Translations under genes and position numbers: made by a program
NCBI GenBank assembly: GCA_045540355.1
Contig: JAZQHB010000031.1
Coordinates: forward strand, 7,395-71,394
Source of the DNA: RGIG2945 sp045540355
Lineage (GTDB): Bacteria > Bacillota > Clostridia > Oscillospirales > Acutalibacteraceae
DNA length: 64,000 nucleotides
Direction of reading: 5' to 3'
Notes under the pieces: generated by a model
What the model was told of the DNA's origin: nothing
Databases searched by the model: none
What the model saw: only the letters and a program-made list of their open reading frames with translations
In this document: piece after piece, positions 52,435-59,606 of the stretch
Layout: each line of letters begins with the position of its first letter
Position numbering within the stretch: position 1 is the stretch's first letter

Positions 52435-53283
52435 ATGAAAAAAGTTTTAGCACTTGTACTCGCAGCAGTTATGCTCTTCAGCTTCGCAGCTTGCGGCGGC
52501 TCAGGAGAAAAAACACAGGCAGTTAAGGTTATCGACATCAACCTTACAGAAGAAGAATACGCATTCGGTGTTGACAAAGCACAGCCCGAACTTCTTACAC
52601 AGGTTAATGCATTCGTTGAAAAAATTAAGAATGACGGCACACTTGAAGAAATCTGTGACAAGTATTTCTCAGACGGCGAGCCCACTCCCGTTGAATCAGC
52701 AAAGCTTGACGAATCAAAGGATCAGTTGGTTGTTGCAACAAACGCAGCTTTTGAACCCTTTGAGTACACACAGGGCGACAAATACTACGGTGTAGATATG
52801 GAAATCGCAGCTTTACTTGCAAAGGAACTCGGAAAAGAACTTGTTATCAGTCACATGGACTTCGACGCAGTTTGCCTTTCAGTAGGTCAGCATAAAGCTG
52901 ATATTGCAATGGCAGGTCTTACAGTTAAAGAAGAAAGAAAAGAATATGTTAATTTCTCAACACCCTACTATCAGGCATCACAGAAGATCATCGTTAAGGG
53001 TGACGACACAACATTTGATGCTTGCACAGACGCAGCTTCAGTTGAAAAGATTCTCAACGGCTTTGATAAGTCAGTTAAGATCGGTGTTCAGAACGGCACA
53101 ACAGGCGGCTTATATGTAAAAGGCGATGCTGAATGGGGCTTCGACGGATTCAAGACTGAATGTGTAGGTTATAAGAACGGTTCACTTGCAGTTCAGGACC
53201 TTGTAAACGGCAACATCAATTATGTTATCATCGACTCTGCTCCTGCTGATTGCATTACAGAAGCAATCAACGCAGTCGCATAA
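52435..53283 (+). CDS. Amino-acid-binding lipoprotein, apparently circularly permuted
   Basis: 282 residues. Signal peptide with lipobox FAAC (Cys20). Residues 31-80 (VIDINLTEEEYAFGV, then PELLTQVNAFVEKIK and DGTLEEICDKYF) match the C-terminal segment of SBP_bac_3 proteins. Residues 97-282 follow from the family's normal N-terminal strand (LVVATNAAFEPFEY) and stop at YVIIDSAPADCITEAI, where the tail would normally follow. So the tail sits at the N-terminus. Permease and ATPase genes follow, supporting polar amino-acid uptake. Confidence 0.85.
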   Translation: MKKVLALVLAAVMLFSFAACGGSGEKTQAVKVIDINLTEEEYAFGVDKAQPELLTQVNAFVEKIKNDGTLEEICDKYFSDGEPTPVESAKLDESKDQLVVATNAAFEPFEYTQGDKYYGVDMEIAALLAKELGKELVISHMDFDAVCLSVGQHKADIAMAGLTVKEERKEYVNFSTPYYQASQKIIVKGDDTTFDACTDAASVEKILNGFDKSVKIGVQNGTTGGLYVKGDAEWGFDGFKTECVGYKNGSLAVQDLVNGNINYVIIDSAPADCITEAINAVA

Positions 53284-53305
53284 TTAACTCAACATTAAAT
53301 AAACC

Positions 53306-53337
53306 AAAACACCTCACTCGACGGGTGGGGTGTTTTA
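53306..53337 (+). terminator. Partial terminator between binding-protein and permease genes
   Basis: AAAACACCTCAC and GTGGGGTGTTTT with one G-U. It probably lowers expression of the membrane genes relative to the binding protein. Confidence 0.7.
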
Positions 53338-53352
53338 TGTAAAGGAACAGAT

Positions 53353-54060
53353 ATGAACAGTTTTATGTTAAAAGTCAACCGCTTCCTTTATGTTTTCATC
53401 GAACAGGGCGGTTATAACGAAGTCCTGACAGGTCTTAAAAACACATTGCTTATTGCGGTAACAGGTCTTATCATCGGTATCGTAATCGGTACACTTATCG
53501 CAACTGTCAGAGTTCTTCCCAAGTACAAGCTTATCACAAGAATCCTCGATAAAATCTGCACATTCTATGTTGCTCTTTTCAGAGGTACCCCGATGGTAGT
53601 TCAGTTGCTTGTTTTCTATTATGTAATGCTTCCGCTTATCGGTGTGAAAATGACTTCGGTTGCGGTTGCGATTGCGGTTTTCGGACTCAACAGCGGTGCT
53701 TACATATCCGAAATTATGAGAGCAGGTATCTTGTCCGTTGACCCCGGTCAGATGGAAGGCGGCAGAAGTGTCGGTATGAGCTACGGTGCAACAATGATGA
53801 AAATTGTTATTCCGCAGGCTATCAAAAATATCCTTCCCACACTCGGCAACGAATTTATCACATTAGTCAAAGAAACATCAGTTGTTTCATTTGTCGGTGC
53901 AATGGATCTTTATGTAGCCTTTAATAACATCGGTTCAAACAGCTACGAATTTATGGTACCGTATCTTGTAATGGCACTGATTTATATTGTAATTGTTTGC
54001 CTTATCAGCCTTGGTATCAAGCTTATGGAAAGGAGGTTGAGGAAAGGTGACAGAAAATAA
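53353..54060 (+). CDS. Amino-acid ABC transporter permease
   Basis: 235 residues, five or six membrane helices. His/Glu/Gln permease family: LFRGTPMVVQLLVFYY, SGAYISEIMRAGILSVDPGQ and the EAA loop GRSVGMSYGATMMKIVIPQA. Overlaps the ATPase gene by 14 bp. Confidence 0.94.
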   Translation: MNSFMLKVNRFLYVFIEQGGYNEVLTGLKNTLLIAVTGLIIGIVIGTLIATVRVLPKYKLITRILDKICTFYVALFRGTPMVVQLLVFYYVMLPLIGVKMTSVAVAIAVFGLNSGAYISEIMRAGILSVDPGQMEGGRSVGMSYGATMMKIVIPQAIKNILPTLGNEFITLVKETSVVSFVGAMDLYVAFNNIGSNSYEFMVPYLVMALIYIVIVCLISLGIKLMERRLRKGDRK

Positions 54061-54841
54061 TAAAGACCTTATTATAGTTACAGACCTCCACAAATCCTTT
54101 GGCGATAATCATGTGTTGAAGGGTGTTTCCACAACCATCAAAAAAGGTGAAAAGGTTGTAGTTATCGGACCCTCGGGTTCAGGTAAAAGTACATTCCTTC
54201 GCTGCCTTAACTGTATGGAAGACCCCACAAGCGGCTCCGTCCTCTTTGACGGTGTAGAGCTTACCGACTTCAAAACCGACATCAATGTTCAAAGACAGAA
54301 GATGGGTATGGTTTTCCAGCATTTCAATCTCTTTGCAAACAAAACGGTTATTGAAAATATTATGATGGCACCGATTTATGTTGCCAAGAAAAAAATCAGA
54401 AAGCACAAAAAATCCGATCCGCCGATTGACGATCTGAAAACAGCCAAGAAAAAGGCAAGAGAAAATGCAATCGCACTTCTTAAAAGAATCGGTCTTGAGG
54501 ATAAAGCCGATGCTTATCCCTCATCGCTTTCAGGCGGTCAGAAGCAGAGAGTTGCGATTGTCCGTTCACTTGCAATGAATCCCGATGTTATCCTCTTTGA
54601 CGAGCCGACATCAGCTCTCGACCCCGAAATGGTCGGTGAGGTGCTCGAGCTTATGAAAGAATTGGCTGACGAGGGTATGACAATGGTGGTCGTCACTCAC
54701 GAAATGGGATTTGCAAGAGAGGTTGCAGACAGAGTTGTATTTATGGACGAGGGACATTTTGTTGAAGAAGCTCCTCCCGAGGAATTTTTCACAAACCCCC
54801 ACGCCCCCAGACTTAAGGAATTTTTATCCAAGGTTCTGTAA
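54047..54841 (+). CDS. Amino-acid ABC transporter ATPase
   Basis: 264 residues starting at GTG after AGGAAAGG. Walker A GPSGSGKSTFLRCLN, Q-loop MVFQHFNLFANKT, signature LSGGQKQRVAIVR, Walker B VILFDEPTSALDPEMVGEV, H-loop VTHEMGFAREVADRV. An unusual Lys-rich insert (KKKIRKHKKSDPP) lies between Q-loop and signature. Its 3' end overlaps a convergent gene by 18 bp. Confidence 0.94.
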   Translation: MTENNKDLIIVTDLHKSFGDNHVLKGVSTTIKKGEKVVVIGPSGSGKSTFLRCLNCMEDPTSGSVLFDGVELTDFKTDINVQRQKMGMVFQHFNLFANKTVIENIMMAPIYVAKKKIRKHKKSDPPIDDLKTAKKKARENAIALLKRIGLEDKADAYPSSLSGGQKQRVAIVRSLAMNPDVILFDEPTSALDPEMVGEVLELMKELADEGMTMVVVTHEMGFAREVADRVVFMDEGHFVEEAPPEEFFTNPHAPRLKEFLSKVL

Positions 54842-55144
54842 TAAAGGCAATAAGTCAAACAGCTTTAAAAGCTTCATCGCTTCATCAGCTTTCTTTTGTC
54901 GGCTGTCACTGAGGTGAGGTTTTAAAGCTTTGATGAAATCGCTCCTTGAATTATCGGAGTTCATTTTTGACATTACGGTCATAATTTTTTGAATCATGGA
55001 CGGGTCGAAAGACGAGAACAAATCGTTTTCTTTCGGCTCGTCTTTTTCTGCCGTATTACCGCCGAATATGCTCTCCGCAGTTGCTTTGAGATTTTCTATA
55101 TCATCAGGACTTAACGATGATAATATATCTGCAATGTTATCCAA
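54824..55144 (-). CDS. Small helical protein of unknown function
   Basis: 106 residues from TTG (55142-55144), seven bases after AGGAGG. Sequence SSLSPDDIENLKATAESIFGG, then IQKIMTVMSKMN and ALKPHLSDSRQKKADEAMKL. I know similar short proteins from Clostridia but no function. It converges on and overlaps the ABC ATPase gene tail to tail. Confidence 0.7.
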   Translation of the reverse strand: MDNIADILSSLSPDDIENLKATAESIFGGNTAEKDEPKENDLFSSFDPSMIQKIMTVMSKMNSDNSRSDFIKALKPHLSDSRQKKADEAMKLLKLFDLLPLLQNLG

Positions 55145-55185
55145 AAAACCACCTCCTATCACATCTCCAATCGGGGGACGATGCT

Positions 55186-55295
55186 GTAAGTGCAAAACGC
55201 AAAGTGCAAAGTGCAAAACGAAGGGTGGACTTCGTCCACACCTATTATAAATTGCGTCGCAGACCCGATGTTTAGTATTTAGCGTTTAGTACTCA
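55186..55295. repeat. Word-arm element
   Basis: AAGTGCAAAACGCAAAGTGC words, GTGGAC TTC GTCCAC hairpin, core GCGTCGCAGACCC, then TTTAGTATTTAGCG words. The left and right arms here use different vocabularies. Confidence 0.65.
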
Positions 55296-55300
55296 CTAAT

Positions 55301-55332
55301 CTATCAGGGGACGGTTCTCTGATAGCTTTTTT
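55301..55332. repeat. GGGACGGTT-core hairpin
   Basis: CTATCAG and CTGATAG arms around GGGACGGTTCT, then CTTTTTT. Arms match those of the hairpin at 1165-1199. Confidence 0.65.
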
Positions 55333-55381
55333 AATCGTCACGGCTTACTTCTAAAAAGAACTTTGAATGCACAAAAATTTA

Positions 55382-55403
55382 TTTTGATATCATGATATCA
55401 AAA
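55382..55403. promoter_or_regulatory. 22-bp palindrome, site 1
   Basis: TTTTGATATCA followed by its exact reverse complement. Further copies at 56749, 57235 and 59025. No promoter is obvious next to this one. Confidence 0.7.
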
Positions 55404-55567
55404 GCGATATACAAAAACTAATATCTTCCGTTACAATTATATTAAAAAATACCGTTTTCCGTGACAAAAACTTAAATTTTAATTGTGAGCAAATAACATG
55501 AAAAACGGAGAAAAACAGAGCATTTGCGAGATAATAACTCAATACTTAAAAAAATCGAAAAAAGTTG

Positions 55568-55596
55568 TTGACATCTGCAATTGTCTGTGGTAAACT
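55568..55596 (+). promoter_or_regulatory. rplM-rpsI promoter
   Basis: TTGACA, 17-bp spacer, TAAACT, 39 bp before the rplM ATG; the leader is too short for an L13-type structured leader. Confidence 0.65.
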
Positions 55597-55635
55597 ATCA
55601 AGGCAATAAACAAAATATCAATTGGAGGAAGAATT

Positions 55636-56064
55636 ATGTCTACTTTTATGCCTAACGCTCAGAACATCGAGCGTAAGTGGTATGTAATCGACGCTGAAGG
55701 CAAAACCCTCGGTAAAGTAGCAACAGAAGCAGCAACACTTCTTCGCGGCAAGCATAAGCCCGTTTTTACTCCGCATGTTGACTGTGGTGATTTCGTAATC
55801 ATCATCAATGCTGAAAAAGTTGTTCTTACAGGTAAAAAGCTTGAGCAGAAGACTTATTACCACCACACAGGTTACATCGGTAACCTCAAAGAAATCAAAT
55901 ATAAAACTCTTATGGCAACAAAGCCTGAATTTGCAGTGAAGCTCGCAATCCGCCGTATGCTTCCTGATTCAGTTCTCGGCAGAAAACAGCTTACAAGAGT
56001 CCGTATCTTCAGAGGCGCTGAGCATCCTCATGCAGCACAGCAGCCCGAAGAACGCGTATTTTAA
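55636..56064 (+). CDS. rplM: Ribosomal protein L13
   Basis: 142 residues, normal length. Signatures: KWYVIDAEGKTLGKVATEAA, LRGKHKPVFTPHVDCGDFV, YYHHTGYIGNLKE and MLPDSVLGRKQLTR. GGAGGA precedes the ATG. First gene of the conserved rplM-rpsI operon. Confidence 0.98.
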   Translation: MSTFMPNAQNIERKWYVIDAEGKTLGKVATEAATLLRGKHKPVFTPHVDCGDFVIIINAEKVVLTGKKLEQKTYYHHTGYIGNLKEIKYKTLMATKPEFAVKLAIRRMLPDSVLGRKQLTRVRIFRGAEHPHAAQQPEERVF

Positions 56065-56081
56065 GAAGGGAGGCAATTTAA

Positions 56082-56480
56082 ATGTACGATAGCAATCCTT
56101 ATTTTTACGGTACAGGCCGTAGAAAGAAGTCAGTAGCTCGTGTTCGCGTTTATGCAGGCACAGGTAAAATCACAATCAACGACAGAGATATCGATGATTA
56201 TTTCGGTCTTGAAACATTGAAGTTAATCGTTCGTCAGCCTCTCGAGTTGACAAACACAACTGAAAAGTTTGACATCGTCTGCCGCGTTAACGGCGGTGGC
56301 GTTACAGGTCAGGCAGGTGCAATCCGTCACGGTCTTTCAAGAGCATTACTCCAGTACGAAGAGGAATTACGCCCCGCACTCAAGAAGGCAGGCTTCCTCA
56401 CTCGTGACCCGAGAATGAAGGAAAGAAAGAAATACGGTCTCAAAGGCGCACGCCGTGCACCCCAGTTCTCAAAGAGATAA
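56082..56480 (+). CDS. rpsI: Ribosomal protein S9
   Basis: 132 residues. Signatures: YGTGRRKKSVARVRV, GGGVTGQAGAIRHGLSRALL and the C-terminal YGLKGARRAPQFSKR that reaches the ribosomal P site. 17 bp after rplM. Confidence 0.98.
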   Translation: MYDSNPYFYGTGRRKKSVARVRVYAGTGKITINDRDIDDYFGLETLKLIVRQPLELTNTTEKFDIVCRVNGGGVTGQAGAIRHGLSRALLQYEEELRPALKKAGFLTRDPRMKERKKYGLKGARRAPQFSKR

Positions 56481-56499
56481 TTTCGTTATTTCAAAATTT

Positions 56500-56528
56500 C
56501 AGCACTCACGCAAGTGGGTGCTGTTTTT
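56500..56528 (+). terminator. Terminator of rplM-rpsI
   Basis: CAGCACTCAC GCAA GTGGGTGCTG then five T. Confidence 0.9.
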
Positions 56529-56548
56529 CTTTGAGAACAGGGGTATCC

Positions 56549-56712
56549 TCGCAGCGTAGCTGCTGCGTTTGCAACTAAAAACACAAAATATGCACCGACG
56601 GTGCAATTCATGAACGAAGTTCAAATCATGGCATAGCCAATTCATGCCCGCAGGGCAAATCATTATAATGTTGCGTAGCAACACATCGCATACGAAGTAT
56701 ATATCACATTTA
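56549..56712. repeat. Array of micro-hairpins with AATTCAT/AAATCAT spacers
   Basis: GCAGC GTA GCTGC, GCACC GAC GGTGC, GAAC GAA GTTC, GGC ATA GCC, GCCC GCA GGGC, GTTGC GTA GCAAC, ATAC GAA GTAT in sequence. Loops are mostly three bases of the form G-N-A; spacers are AATTCAT or AAATCAT. Confidence 0.78.
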
Positions 56713-56748
56713 TAAATAAATATATCGCACAAACAATGTTTTATATCA

Positions 56749-56770
56749 TTTTGATATCATGATATCAAAA
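56749..56770. promoter_or_regulatory. 22-bp palindrome, site 2 (upstream of RNA copy C)
   Basis: Same palindrome as site 1, ending 11 bp before the -35 box of RNA copy C. Confidence 0.75.
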
Positions 56771-56815
56771 TATAAAAAGGCTTGTAAAATGCTTAATTTG
56801 ATGATATAATATCCT

Positions 56816-56973
56816 TGCGACTCAATTTAATACATAACCTCTATATAAGTGGGCATTTTTTATTTTGTAAAAAATGCATGCTCTTTATTTGCACACTTGT
56901 GTTGAGGTGTAAAGTTGAGTCGCGTCAGCAGAGCTATGCGTTTTTTGTGCGTAGCTTCGGCTACGCATTTTTT
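56816..56973 (+). ncRNA. Structured small RNA, copy C
   Basis: Promoter TTGTAA (56782-56787), 17-bp spacer, TATAAT (56805-56810). Outer stem GCGACTCAATTT with AAGTTGAGTCGC, inner pairing around ATAAGTG/CACTTGT, apical hairpin GCATTTTTT/AAAAAATGC, terminator GCGTAGC TTCG GCTACGC plus six T. No protein-coding frame fits it. Confidence 0.78.
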
Positions 56974-57019
56974 AATTTACAAGTGTTTTCCTCGGGTTAA
57001 TTTGCAGCACCAACAAAGA

Positions 57020-57062
57020 AACAGCTAAGAGTACTTTAGTTTACTCTCGGCTACTTTCTTTT
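57020..57062 (+). terminator. AGCTAAG hairpin downstream of RNA copy C
   Basis: AGCTAAGAGTA and TACTCTCGGCT with G-U pairs, followed by a T-rich run. The sequence before it is the same as after copy D. Confidence 0.55.
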
Positions 57063-57067
57063 TCAGG

Positions 57068-57094
57068 CACACAAGGGGTCGGTTCTCTTGTGTG
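57068..57094. repeat. GG(G/T)CGGTT-core hairpin
   Basis: CACACAAG and CTTGTGTG arms around GGGTCGGTTCT. Arms match those at 18297-18323. A further degenerate copy is at 57126-57160. Confidence 0.6.
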
Positions 57095-57234
57095 GTAAAT
57101 CAGCTGATTTTTTATGTTTTTATAACACATGGGACCGTTCTCTTTGTTGAGTTGTCCCTCTGGTTATTCTTTATTTTATATATCATAACTTCTTTTTATT
57201 TTCAACAAATTCAGCAACACCGCTTAATCCATCA

Positions 57235-57256
57235 TTTTGATATCATGATATCAAAA
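57235..57256. promoter_or_regulatory. 22-bp palindrome, site 3
   Basis: Identical palindrome, 127 bp before the DUF436 gene. The 56.5-57.4 kb interval otherwise holds the micro-hairpin array, RNA copy C and its flanking hairpins. Confidence 0.7.
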
Positions 57257-57382
57257 TATTTCTATCAAAAATATACTTGTTAATTAGGGGATTTCGTTCT
57301 GCACTTTGCACTACGAAGTTCTCTTTGCATTTATTTTTATTTTGTTGTATAATAACTTCATCAAAAATTTGGGAGTAGGAAG

Positions 57383-57928
57383 ATGGAGAACGAACTTTTT
57401 TTACAATCCGAAGCCGTAATGCGTGAGCTTGGGGAAAAAGCAAATCTTAAGTCGGGCGATTTAGTTATAATCGGTTGTTCAACAAGCGAAATTATCGGTT
57501 CAAGAATCGGAACTGACTCAAGCCCTGACACAGCAAAAATCGTATTTGAAGCTATTTATGATTATGCAAGTAAGCAAGGTTGGTATCTTGCAGTACAATG
57601 TTGCGAGCACCTCAACCGAGCCGTTGTAACAGAAAAAGAAGCCGTACCTTTTGCCGAAACAGTCAACGTAGTACCTCAACCAAAAGCAGGCGGATCTATG
57701 GCAACTCAGGCTTATGCACATTTTAAAAATCCGGTTGTTGTTGAAGAAATCAAAGCAGATGCGGGTATCGACATCGGTATGACTCTTATCGGAATGCATC
57801 TTAAAAAAGTTGCTGTGCCGTTGCGACTTGAAAACAACAAAATAGGCGAAGCTTTGATTATCGCCGCACGCACCCGTCCGAAATTCATCGGCGGTGAAAG
57901 AGCAGTATATGACGAAACATTGTTATAA
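57383..57928 (+). CDS. DUF436/UPF0340 (YwlG, TIGR01440) family protein
   Basis: 181 residues, the family length. Recognisable segments: GDLVIIGCSTSEIIGSRIG, AVQCCEHLNRAVVTEKE and IDIGMTLIGMHLKKVAVP. Conserved in Firmicutes; biochemical role not established. GGGAGTAGGAAG precedes the ATG. A palindrome shared with the RNA genes lies upstream. Confidence 0.88.
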   Translation: MENELFLQSEAVMRELGEKANLKSGDLVIIGCSTSEIIGSRIGTDSSPDTAKIVFEAIYDYASKQGWYLAVQCCEHLNRAVVTEKEAVPFAETVNVVPQPKAGGSMATQAYAHFKNPVVVEEIKADAGIDIGMTLIGMHLKKVAVPLRLENNKIGEALIIAARTRPKFIGGERAVYDETLL

Positions 57929-58026
57929 CATTTTTTTGAACTCAACAGATTTTTAAAATTGTGTTGTTCAGTTTTCTTCTTTTTATTTTTATAATATACT
58001 TGTAAAATAAATAAGGAGGTTCTGAA

Positions 58027-58377
58027 ATGAACACAGAAAAAATTTTAGCAGAAGCAATAGCAAAGGACTATTTACCGAAAGATAATTCAAAGATAATTGC
58101 ATTAAAAAAACTTGATGCCAGAGCAAAGCTCCCCGCAACAATTTTCACCTACACTTTCGGCATTGTAACAGCACTTGTTGCAGGTCTCGGAATGTGCCTT
58201 TCAATGAAAGTAATCGGTGGCAGCACTTTACTTATGATTCTGGGTATAATAATCGGTATCATCGGTTTTATCGGTTGCGGAATAAATTATCCGATTTACA
58301 AAAGACTTCTTGAAAAAGGCAAAAAGAAATATGCTTTTGAAATTGTTGAGCTTGCACGCGAAATCAGTGAGGAATAA
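58027..58377 (+). CDS. Small membrane protein of unknown function
   Basis: 116 residues. Two membrane helices (about 38-58 and 65-87) between amphipathic ends. AAGGAGG ribosome site. 18 bp upstream of, and probably cotranscribed with, the TetR regulator that follows, so it could be its target. Confidence 0.75.
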   Translation: MNTEKILAEAIAKDYLPKDNSKIIALKKLDARAKLPATIFTYTFGIVTALVAGLGMCLSMKVIGGSTLLMILGIIIGIIGFIGCGINYPIYKRLLEKGKKKYAFEIVELAREISEE

Positions 58378-58395
58378 TCCGAAAGGTGTGATTCT

Positions 58396-58980
58396 TTGAA
58401 CAAATCTGAAAGCAAGTATTTTAATACTGCAAAAAAAATGAACGATGCACTGATAGCGATACTCAAAACAAAAGCGTTTGAATATATCACCATTAAGGAA
58501 GTGTGTGAAAAAGCACAGGTCAACCGTTCAACCTTTTATCTGCACTATGAAAATACCGTTGATTTGCTGAACGAAACAACAAGAAATTTAATCAACGATT
58601 TCCTTTCCTATTTCCCCGATGAAACATCAAATATAAGCAGAAGGTTTCTCGACTGCGATTTGTCGGAGCTGAATTTTATAACAGAAAAATATCTGCATCC
58701 GTATTTAAGCTACATCAAAGATAACAAGCAGGTGTTTTTTACGATTCTCACTCATACAAGCTCTTTCGATTGTGATAAAGTTTATCAGCGTATGTTTGAA
58801 AATATTTTTGACCCTATCCTTGAGAGATTCAACTATCCGAAAGGCCACAGAAAATATGCAATGATGTTTTATATGCGAGGAATAAACGCAATAATTACGG
58901 AATGGCTGAAAGATGACTGTGTAAAAACAATCGAAGAAATCACAGGCATTATCCAATCATGTATATTCGGTCTGCAATAA
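58396..58980 (+). CDS. TetR/AcrR family transcriptional regulator
   Basis: 194 residues from TTG. N-terminal HTH (YITIKEVCEKAQVNRSTFYLHYENT, about 35-58) and a C-terminal domain of the TetR_C_7/DhaS-like type (FFTILTHTSSFD). Cotranscribed with a small membrane protein. The 22-bp palindromes nearby (57235, 59025) are candidate operators; this is an inference from position. Confidence 0.85.
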   Translation: MNKSESKYFNTAKKMNDALIAILKTKAFEYITIKEVCEKAQVNRSTFYLHYENTVDLLNETTRNLINDFLSYFPDETSNISRRFLDCDLSELNFITEKYLHPYLSYIKDNKQVFFTILTHTSSFDCDKVYQRMFENIFDPILERFNYPKGHRKYAMMFYMRGINAIITEWLKDDCVKTIEEITGIIQSCIFGLQ

Positions 58981-58987
58981 AATTCCC

Positions 58988-59030
58988 AAAACCAATCAGA
59001 GAGCAATTCTCCGGTTGGTTTTCTTTTTGA
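58988..59030 (+). terminator. Terminator after TetR gene
   Basis: AAAACCAA...GAGA and TCTC...TTGGTTTT arms with a T-rich tail. Confidence 0.7.
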
Positions 59031-59046
59031 TATCATGATATCAAAA
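59025..59046. promoter_or_regulatory. 22-bp palindrome, site 4 (upstream of RNA copy D)
   Basis: Identical palindrome ending 11 bp before the -35 box of copy D, the same spacing as site 2 to copy C. Confidence 0.75.
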
Positions 59047-59091
59047 GAAAAAAAGGGTTGTAAAATGTTTAATGTGATGGTACAATAATTA

Positions 59092-59247
59092 TGCGAAATG
59101 TTTTGAATATGTAATTGTTGGAAGTATAGGCATTTTTCACATTTTAAAAAATGCAGATGCTCTATGTGCCTATACTCAACAGGTTCAAAACATTTCGCAA
59201 ATGGGAGCTATGCGTTTTTTGTGCGTAGCTTCGGCTACGCATTTTTT
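59092..59247 (+). ncRNA. Structured small RNA, copy D
   Basis: Promoter TTGTAA (59058-59063), 17-bp spacer, TACAAT (59081-59086). Outer stem GCGAAATGTTTTGAA pairs perfectly with TTCAAAACATTTCGC; second stem GTATAGGC with GCCTATAC; apical GCATTTTT/AAAAATGC hairpin; terminator identical to copy C. About 95 bp from the terminator onward match copy C while the stems do not. Confidence 0.8.
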
Positions 59248-59291
59248 AATTTACAAGTGTTTTCCTCGGGTTAATTTGCAGCACCAACAAA

Positions 59292-59340
59292 GAAACAGCT
59301 AAGGGTAATTAAATTTACTCTCAGCTGTTCTCTTTTTCCT
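59292..59340. terminator. AGCTAAG hairpin downstream of RNA copy D
   Basis: AACAGCTAAGGGTAA and TTTACTCTCAGCTGTT arms, overlapping the stop of the minus-strand zinc-ribbon gene. Confidence 0.6.
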
Positions 59341-59587
59341 TAAGTTCTTCAGTTGTGTAGGTTTTATCGCACTTGTTGCAACGAAACGCAGTTCTTATGA
59401 ATTTTATATTACCAACCATAAATCCGTCACCGTTTGAGAAGTCATAATTTTTTGCTTCTTCCGATTTTGAATTAACAACGGTTTCTGTTTTAATCTTTTC
59501 TAACCTTTCATTACATTGTGGACAGTAGTGCTTTTTCATACAAAAAATCGGATTGGACCACTCTCGCTTTATGCCGTGTATTTTCAT
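59321..59587 (-). CDS. Small zinc-ribbon protein
   Basis: 88 residues. CPQCNERL (22-29) and CNKCDKTYT (69-77) give two CxxC pairs about 45 residues apart, a likely single zinc ribbon. GAGGG lies before the ATG. Function unknown. Confidence 0.7.
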   Translation of the reverse strand: MKIHGIKREWSNPIFCMKKHYCPQCNERLEKIKTETVVNSKSEEAKNYDFSNGDGFMVGNIKFIRTAFRCNKCDKTYTTEELKEKENS

Positions 59588-59606
59588 ATAAATCCCTCAT
59601 TTTATC

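Noticed and set aside
55597..55635. L13 leader RNA before rplM
   Set aside because: The predicted leader is about 30 nt, too short, and shows no stem.
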